Shown here piece by piece: positions 58,831 to 64,000 of a stretch of DNA of 64,000 nt (position 1 is the first letter of the stretch; every line of letters begins with the position of its first letter). Position numbers and translations under genes: made by a program. The stretch is taken from NCBI GenBank assembly GCA_016788165.1, contig JAEUTH010000015.1:103970-167969 (forward strand), in the 5' to 3' direction. Below the pieces are notes generated by a model that saw only the letters and a program-made list of their open reading frames with translations, was not told the DNA's origin and ran no database searches. Origin of the DNA: Bacteroidia bacterium (lineage in GTDB: Bacteria; Bacteroidota; Bacteroidia; AKYH767-A; OLB10).

Positions 58831-60780
58831 ATGAACATAACATTTCCTGATGGCAACATTCGTACGTATGCTGCGGGTACAACAGCAATGGCTATTGCCA
58901 AATCTATTTCCGAAGGTTTAGCCCGCAATGTATTAGCTGCAAAAGTAAACGGCCGGGTACAAGATGCACAATTGCCTATTAACGATGATGCAGCCCTCGA
59001 ATTATTAACCTGGGATACTGCCGAAGGCAAAGCTACCTTTTGGCATTCGTCAGCACATTTAATGGCCGAGGCCATTGAATTTTATTATCCTAACACCAAG
59101 TTTGGAATTGGCCCTGCTATCGAAACCGGCTTTTACTACGATGTAGATATGGGCGACACGCCTTTTACCCCGGATGATTTTAAAAAGATTGAGGATAAAA
59201 TGCTTGAGTTGGCCAAACAGGCTAATAATTACCAACGACAAGCAGTAAGTAAAGCCGATGCCATTGCCTATTTTACACAAAAAAACGACCCCTATAAATT
59301 AGATCTTATAAAGGATTTGGCCGATGGCAGCATAACTTTTTATACGCAAGGTAACTTTACCGATTTATGCCGTGGCCCGCACATTTCCGATACATCACCC
59401 ATAAAAGCTGTAAAGCTTATGAGTATTGCAGGCGCTTATTGGCGTGGCGATGAAAAAAGTAAACAGCTTACACGCATTTATGCCGTAACTTTTACCAAAC
59501 AAAAAGAACTTACCGAATATTTAGCTGTATTGGAGGAAGCCAAAAAACGCGATCACAGAAAATTGGGTAAAGAATTAGAACTGTTTGCCTTTAGCGAAAA
59601 GGTAGGTATGGGTTTGCCCTTGTGGCTACCAAAAGGAGCTGCTTTGCGCGAGCGTTTGCGCAACTTTTTAGAAAAAGCACAAATGAAAGCCGGCTACACG
59701 CCTGTATTTACGCCACATATTGGTAATAAGGAACTGTACATTACTTCGGGCCATTATGAAAAATATGGTGCCGACTCTTTTAAACCCATTAAAACACCGG
59801 CCGAAGGCGAAGAGTTTTTCTTAAAGCCCATGAATTGCCCGCATCACTGCGAAATTTATAAATCAAAACCACGCAGCTATAAAGATTTACCCGTACGATT
59901 AAGTGAATTTGGCACCGTATATCGTTACGAACAAAGTGGCGAATTACATGGCCTTACACGTGTACGCGGTTTTACGCAAGATGATGCACATTTATTTTGC
60001 CGCCCCGATCAGGTAAAGGAGGAGTTTTGTAAAGTGATTGATTTAGTGCTTTATGTTTTTAATGCTTTAGGTTTTACCGACTACAAAGCGCAAATTTCAT
60101 TACGTGATAAAGACGACCGACAAAAATATATTGGTAGCGATGAAAATTGGGAAAAAGCTGAAAATGCAATTATCGAAGCTGCTGCCGAACGCGGCTTAAA
60201 TACCTTTATCGAATATGGTGAAGCCGCATTTTATGGTCCCAAATTGGATTTTATGGTTAAAGATGCTTTAAAACGAAGCTGGCAATTGGGTACGATACAA
60301 GTAGATTATAACCTGCCCGAACGTTTTCAGTTAGAATATACCGGCAGCGACAACCAAAAACACCGACCGGTAATGATACACCGCGCACCCTTCGGTTCAT
60401 TAGAACGGTTTATTGCTGTATTGATTGAACATTGTGGTGGGAACTTTCCTTTGTGGCTGGCACCTGATCAAATAACCATACTACCCATTAGCGAAAAGTA
60501 TAATGCGTATGGAAATAAAGTTTTGGAAACTCTGCAGAATTACGATATTCGCGGACTTTTTGACGACCGTGATGAAAAGATAGGTAAGAAAATACGCGAT
60601 GCTGAAATTAAAAAGACCCCTTTCATGCTGATTATTGGCGAGAAAGAACAGGCCGAAAACAAAGTATCATTACGTAAACATGGCGCAGGCGATTTAGGAA
60701 CATTTACCATAGATGAAACCATTGCCTTTCTGCAAAGTGAAATTGCCAAAGACTTAAATCAAAGCGTTAAAAACCAATAG
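58831..60780 (+). CDS. thrS: Threonine-tRNA ligase
   Basis: A 649-residue class II aminoacyl-tRNA synthetase charging tRNA-Thr. Domain order is standard: an N-terminal TGS domain ([20 protein letters not shown]), an editing domain with [10 protein letters not shown] and the CRGPH motif, and the catalytic core with [14 protein letters not shown] (zinc ligand Cys), [14 protein letters not shown], and motif 3 [20 protein letters not shown]. The C-terminal anticodon-binding domain follows ([18 protein letters not shown]). It is the first gene of a translation operon with infC, rpmI and rplT. The stop codon is TAG. Confidence 0.97.
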   Translation: MNITFPDGNIRTYAAGTTAMAIAKSISEGLARNVLAAKVNGRVQDAQLPINDDAALELLTWDTAEGKATFWHSSAHLMAEAIEFYYPNTKFGIGPAIETGFYYDVDMGDTPFTPDDFKKIEDKMLELAKQANNYQRQAVSKADAIAYFTQKNDPYKLDLIKDLADGSITFYTQGNFTDLCRGPHISDTSPIKAVKLMSIAGAYWRGDEKSKQLTRIYAVTFTKQKELTEYLAVLEEAKKRDHRKLGKELELFAFSEKVGMGLPLWLPKGAALRERLRNFLEKAQMKAGYTPVFTPHIGNKELYITSGHYEKYGADSFKPIKTPAEGEEFFLKPMNCPHHCEIYKSKPRSYKDLPVRLSEFGTVYRYEQSGELHGLTRVRGFTQDDAHLFCRPDQVKEEFCKVIDLVLYVFNALGFTDYKAQISLRDKDDRQKYIGSDENWEKAENAIIEAAAERGLNTFIEYGEAAFYGPKLDFMVKDALKRSWQLGTIQVDYNLPERFQLEYTGSDNQKHRPVMIHRAPFGSLERFIAVLIEHCGGNFPLWLAPDQITILPISEKYNAYGNKVLETLQNYDIRGLFDDRDEKIGKKIRDAEIKKTPFMLIIGEKEQAENKVSLRKHGAGDLGTFTIDETIAFLQSEIAKDLNQSVKNQ

Positions 60781-60793
60781 TATTATTTAAAAC

Positions 60794-60801
60794 AAAGGAG
60801 G
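60794..60801 (+). promoter_or_regulatory. Strong Shine-Dalgarno sequence of infC (AAAGGAGG)
   Basis: AAAGGAGG lies four bases before ATA at 60806, in frame with infC. The later ATG at 60872 has only a weak GGGTGG ahead of it. The site therefore decides the infC start. Confidence 0.65.
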
Positions 60802-60805
60802 AAAT

Positions 60806-61441
60806 ATAGCAACTAATAAACCCGGAGGTTACAAACCACCATTTAAGCCCTTTAATAAACCGGGTGGCAGCATGCCACCACGCAGGCCCAATCCGAACTA
60901 CCAACGTGGCGGCCCCCGTAAGCAAAACGAGCACAATATAAATACCGATATTGAAGCACCGGAAGTACGCTTGGTAGGCGAAAATGTTGAAGTGGGTGTT
61001 TACAGTTTAGATAAAGCGCGCCAAATTGCCGAAGGTTTGGGATTGGATTTAGTAGAAATTTCGCCTAATGCCGAACCACCGGTTTGCCGCATTGTTGATT
61101 ATCAGAAATTTTTATACGATAAAAAACGTAAGGAACGCGAAGCCAAACAAAACTCACACAAACAATTAGTTAAAGAAATAAGGTTTGGACCCAATACCGA
61201 TGAGCATGATTTTCAATTTAAACTAAAACATGCCAAAACATTTTTAGAAGAAGGAGATAAGGTTAAAGCTTATGTGCATTTTAAAGGCCGTAGCATTGCT
61301 TATAAAGAAAGAGGCGAAATAATACTGCTCAAATTTGCACAAGAATTAGCCGAATATGGCAAGGTGGAGTTGCTGCCTAAATTAGAAGGAAACCGCATGT
61401 TTCTGAACATGGCACCCTTACCAAAAAATTTAAAAAAATAA
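60806..61441 (+). CDS. infC: Translation initiation factor IF-3, probable AUA start
   Basis: IF-3 binds the 30S subunit and checks initiator tRNA and start codon. Conserved segments are present: VRLVGENVEVGVYS, LDLVEISPNAEPPVCRIVDY, KEIRFGPNTDEHDFQFKLKH, VKAYVHFKGRSIAYKERG, and NMAPLPKN. The usual first ATG (60872) would give 189 residues, but the frame stays open upstream to a TAA at 60788. ATA at 60806 follows a strong Shine-Dalgarno, giving 211 residues with a Pro/Gly/Lys-rich extension (ATNKPGGYKPPFKPF). Rare infC start codons (AUU in E. coli) allow IF-3 to repress its own translation, so an AUA start is credible. The alternative is ATG 60872. Gene identity is certain; the start is probable. 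Confidence 0.9.
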   Translation: MATNKPGGYKPPFKPFNKPGGSMPPRRPNPNYQRGGPRKQNEHNINTDIEAPEVRLVGENVEVGVYSLDKARQIAEGLGLDLVEISPNAEPPVCRIVDYQKFLYDKKRKEREAKQNSHKQLVKEIRFGPNTDEHDFQFKLKHAKTFLEEGDKVKAYVHFKGRSIAYKERGEIILLKFAQELAEYGKVELLPKLEGNRMFLNMAPLPKNLKK

Positions 61442-61481
61442 TAAGTACAGTTAATATATAAACATTTAAAAAAGTAACACA

Positions 61482-61676
61482 ATGCCAAAAATGAAAACCC
61501 ATAGCAGTGCTAAAAAGCGTTTTAAGCTCACTGGTACCGGTAAAGTAAAAAGAAAGCATGCATTTAAAAGTCACATCTTAACCAAGAAGACTACAAAGCA
61601 GAAACGCAATTTAACCCATAGTGGCTTAGTGCACGATACAGATATGGATCGTGTGAGTCGTATGTTAGTGATGTAA
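61482..61676 (+). CDS. rpmI: 50S ribosomal protein L35
   Basis: A 64-residue basic protein with the bL35 signature: [21 protein letters not shown] at the start, then [22 protein letters not shown]. Standard length and position between infC and rplT. ATG at 61482, 40 bases after the infC stop. Confidence 0.97.
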   Translation: MPKMKTHSSAKKRFKLTGTGKVKRKHAFKSHILTKKTTKQKRNLTHSGLVHDTDMDRVSRMLVM

Positions 61677-61770
61677 AAAACATCAGGTTAGTAAATTTAT
61701 TTAAAACCCAACAAAGAGCTAAAAGATTCCTTAAAAAGAGCGCTCCAGTTAAAAACAAAAATTAAAAAAT

Positions 61771-62115
61771 ATGCCACGTTCAGTAAATGCCGTTGCCAGC
61801 AGGGCACGCAGAAAAAAAACATTAAAATTATCGAAAGGATACTTCGGTTCGCGCGGTAACGTGTGGACAGTAGCCAAAAACACCGTAGAAAAAGGTTTGC
61901 AATATGCATACCGCGATCGCAAAACCAAAAAACGCAATTTCCGCGCACTTTGGATTGTACGTATAAATGCCGCTGCACGCGAGCACGGCATGAGCTACAG
62001 TCAGTTTATGGGCAAACTTAATCAATCAGATGTTAACCTTAACCGTAAGGTTTTAGCCGATTTAGCTATGAATAACCCCACTGCATTCGAAGCTGTAATA
62101 GCATCTGTAAAATAA
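61771..62115 (+). CDS. rplT: 50S ribosomal protein L20
   Basis: A 114-residue bL20 that binds 23S rRNA early in large-subunit assembly. Signatures: [95 protein letters not shown]. It is the last gene of the operon, 94 bases after rpmI and followed by a strong terminator. In other bacteria L20 represses this operon; no L20 mimic was identified here. Confidence 0.97.
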   Translation: MPRSVNAVASRARRKKTLKLSKGYFGSRGNVWTVAKNTVEKGLQYAYRDRKTKKRNFRALWIVRINAAAREHGMSYSQFMGKLNQSDVNLNRKVLADLAMNNPTAFEAVIASVK

Positions 62116-62140
62116 TAAAACAAAAACTGTACTTAGAAAA

Positions 62141-62161
62141 AGCCCTGCATTAAGCGGGGCT
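62141..62161 (+). terminator. Rho-independent terminator of the thrS-rplT operon
   Basis: A GC-rich stem (AGCCCTGC / GCGGGGCT, one G-U pair) with a 5-base loop, followed immediately by a run of T (62161-62170). Confidence 0.92.
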
Positions 62162-62509
62162 TTTTTTTTTGCCTTTTTCGATGTGTTGCAATTTTAAAAT
62201 GATGGTTAAAGTGTGTAGCCCATTCTTAAATCAAATAAGCAAATGCATTGAAACCATTTGCTATATTTGAAATGTTTTATTTTAACCTATGCTACACGCT
62301 ACACGCTAAGCCTATGCGTAGCTGTAAATTACAAAAGCCATTACTATTGTAAACTTCGTTATGGCGATGTAAGTTAAACGATAATTTATCCTTTAATCTT
62401 TAACTTATAATCCATAATAAAATGAAAAAAATAATACAGCAGTGTAAGCAATCATTTAAGCAACAAGGCCAGCAAACGCAGGTGTATAAACTTATAAAAA
62501 CCCAATAAA
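62162..62509. other. Intergenic region, about 350 bases
   Basis: No tRNA or clear gene. It holds a TATATTTG match at 62262-62269 (possible distant promoter of the downstream protein), a short CTACACG direct repeat near 62290, and a 28-codon frame at 62422-62508 that ends one base before the next ATG. The last is not supported strongly enough to call a gene. Confidence 0.5.
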
Positions 62510-64000
62510 ATGAAACAATTAATAATATTAATGTTATGCCTGCCTTTTGCATTAAGCGGTCAAGGCATTGTTACCGATTGGCAAAAAAGTGTAGGAGACT
62601 ATGCCGGTGACTCTCCCGGTATTTGGGGCAGCCATTTTATTTGTCATGGGCCTAATAAGTCATGGCTTTTGGGATGTGCCAGTAGAAGCCAAATAGGTGG
62701 CGATAAAAGCCAAGCTCCTTGTAATGACCAAGGCATTGACAGCGATTTTTGGCAAATAAAATTCGACTCTACAGGCCAAAAAGTTTGGGATTATAAATAT
62801 GACAGCTTGGATTATGACGAGGGTAATTGCATTATTGCAACCCATGATGGCGGCTATTTATTAGCCGGCCGCTCCTTTGGCGAAGACTGCGATAAAACAC
62901 AAAGTGCACATCTGATAGATTACTGAATAGTTAAAACCGATAGCAATGGCCTGTTTATGTGGAATAAGCGATTTGGCGGCCACGATGGTGATGCCGGATT
63001 TAGGGTATTGCAAAGTGCCGATGGCGGTTTTTACTTTTTAGGTATTTCACAAAGTGGTATAGGCCAGCAAGTAACCGATACCAACCATGGTGGCTTTTAC
63101 GAAGCCTGGTTAGTACGTACCGATGTTAATGGTAATAAATTATGGGATGTGATGTTGGGCAGCTACGATGATGAAATTTTATATAATGCCGTTACCTTGG
63201 CCGATAACAGTATTGTATTGGTAGGTAGCACCAATGCCTATGTACCCAATGGTACGGTTAGCCAACCCAACTTAGGGCCTTTTACTACCTTCGATGTTTG
63301 GATTGTAAAAGTGGATGTTACCGGACAAGTGCTATGGGACAGGCGCTATGGTGGCATGGGCGATGATGGTGCTAATGGCATTTGTTTGGCGCCCGATAAC
63401 GGTTTTTACGTGGTTGGTACAGTTCATAGAGACAGTAAACTGCCTGATGTTACCGATACAACAGATAAAGGCTTTGCTGCGGTTTGGCTGCTTAAATTAA
63501 ATAGTTTGGGCTATAAAGAATGGGATAAAAAATATGGAGGCGACACACTAAGTGGTGCGTTAGATGTATTATATTCGGTTACAACCAATACGCTGGTAAT
63601 TTGTGCAATAAGTATGTCGTCTGACACCTTGGATAAAACGGAACCTAATTATGGCAATTACGATTTTTGGATTGTATGTACCGATACACTGGGCAATAAA
63701 TTATGGGATAAAACTTATGGCGGTTACAATCAGTTTACTGATGAGTACAACCCGTCAATGTTAGATATGGGTAACCACCATTACATTGTAGCAGGCGCAT
63801 CGTCAACACCCATTAGCGGCAATAAAACCGTTGCCATACACGATAGTGTAGGCAATGCCACGCCCAATTACCCCGATATTTGGGTTATTGGTTTTCATTA
63901 CGATAGTACGGCCACAGCCTTGCAGCAGCAACAACTTATGCCCTTACAACTGTACCCCAACCCTGCATTGGCTTATTTGCAAATAGGTTTGCCTTTTGAT
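62510..64000 (+). pseudogene. T9SS-type surface repeat protein interrupted by an in-frame TGA; runs off window
   Basis: The frame begins at ATG 62510 with a signal peptide (LIILMLCLPFALSGQ) and continues, apart from one TGA at 62924-62926, to the window end (497 codons so far). Five other units have a tryptophan where the TGA falls: DFWQIKFDSTG, EAWLVRTDVNG, DVWIVKVDVTG, AVWLLKLNSLG and DFWIVCTDTLG, versus DY-stop-IVKTDSNG. A single TGG-to-TGA change therefore splits a repeat protein that ends with the start of a T9SS sorting domain (LYPNPALAYLQIG). TGA is a true stop in tatA, pepT and the lipid kinase gene, so recoding is unlikely. A sequencing error or a recent nonsense mutation remains possible. 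Confidence 0.75.

Noticed and set aside
60872..60874. ATG 60872 as the infC start
   Set aside because: Possible but not preferred: there is no strong ribosome binding site, whereas ATA 60806 follows AAAGGAGG and the frame is open between them.
61697..62025. Minus-strand frames opposite rplT
   Set aside because: They overlap the ribosomal protein gene L20 and lack any motif.
62924..62926. UGA reassigned to tryptophan (genetic code 4)
   Set aside because: tatA, pepT and the lipid kinase gene end with TGA at normal protein lengths, so TGA is a stop in this genome.

Overview
The window looks like chromosome from a Bacteroidota bacterium (low G+C). It is probably a non-pathogenic environmental lineage near Chitinophagales or Sphingobacteriales, but the sequence does not fix the rank. 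The evidence is type IX secretion (T9SS) C-terminal sorting domains on several exported proteins, SprB-type repeats, a PorV/PorQ-like barrel, a carboxypeptidase-regulatory TonB receptor, a SecD-SecF fusion, and Bacteroidetes-type -7 boxes (TAnnTTTG) with mostly absent Shine-Dalgarno sequences. No tRNA, rRNA, CRISPR array, transposase or phage gene was seen.

Layout. 1-8.3 kb: two exported metalloproteases (the first cut by the window edge), RecQ, a GH29 fucosidase, a fatty-acid hydroxylase-family membrane protein, an Omp28-like lipoprotein and a DinB-like protein. 8.4-11.4 kb: ligA, convergent with a greA-HIT pair. 11.4-20.3 kb: a minus-strand trio of TonB-dependent receptor, very large exported protein and PorV/PorQ-family barrel, with a terminator. 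20.4-24.4 kb: a small membrane protein, tatA and secDF. 24.6-28.3 kb: an FG-GAP surface protein overlapping a YVTN-propeller lipoprotein. 28.4-30.9 kb: pepT and a TPR protein.

31.0-52.7 kb is the outstanding region: three consecutive minus-strand genes for exported SprB-repeat proteins. One encodes about 5,200 residues with 44 SprB units by hand count and a T9SS sorting domain. The other two (580 and 1,391 residues) share its module types but end without a recognisable sorting domain.

53-58.7 kb holds envelope genes: DCC protein, FtsX-like permease, NamZ-type muramidase, and an overlapping pair of LTA-synthase-like phosphotransferase and diacylglycerol kinase. 58.8-62.2 kb is the thrS-infC-rpmI-rplT translation cluster; infC probably starts at an AUA codon behind a strong Shine-Dalgarno. 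The last 1.5 kb is a T9SS repeat protein interrupted by a TGA exactly where a conserved tryptophan is expected. It is annotated as a probable pseudogene or sequence error, since TGA is a genuine stop elsewhere here.

Functionally the window mixes housekeeping genes (replication/repair, translation, Sec/Tat export) with an unusually heavy load of surface and secreted proteins. All assignments come from reading motifs and family knowledge; no database search was run.
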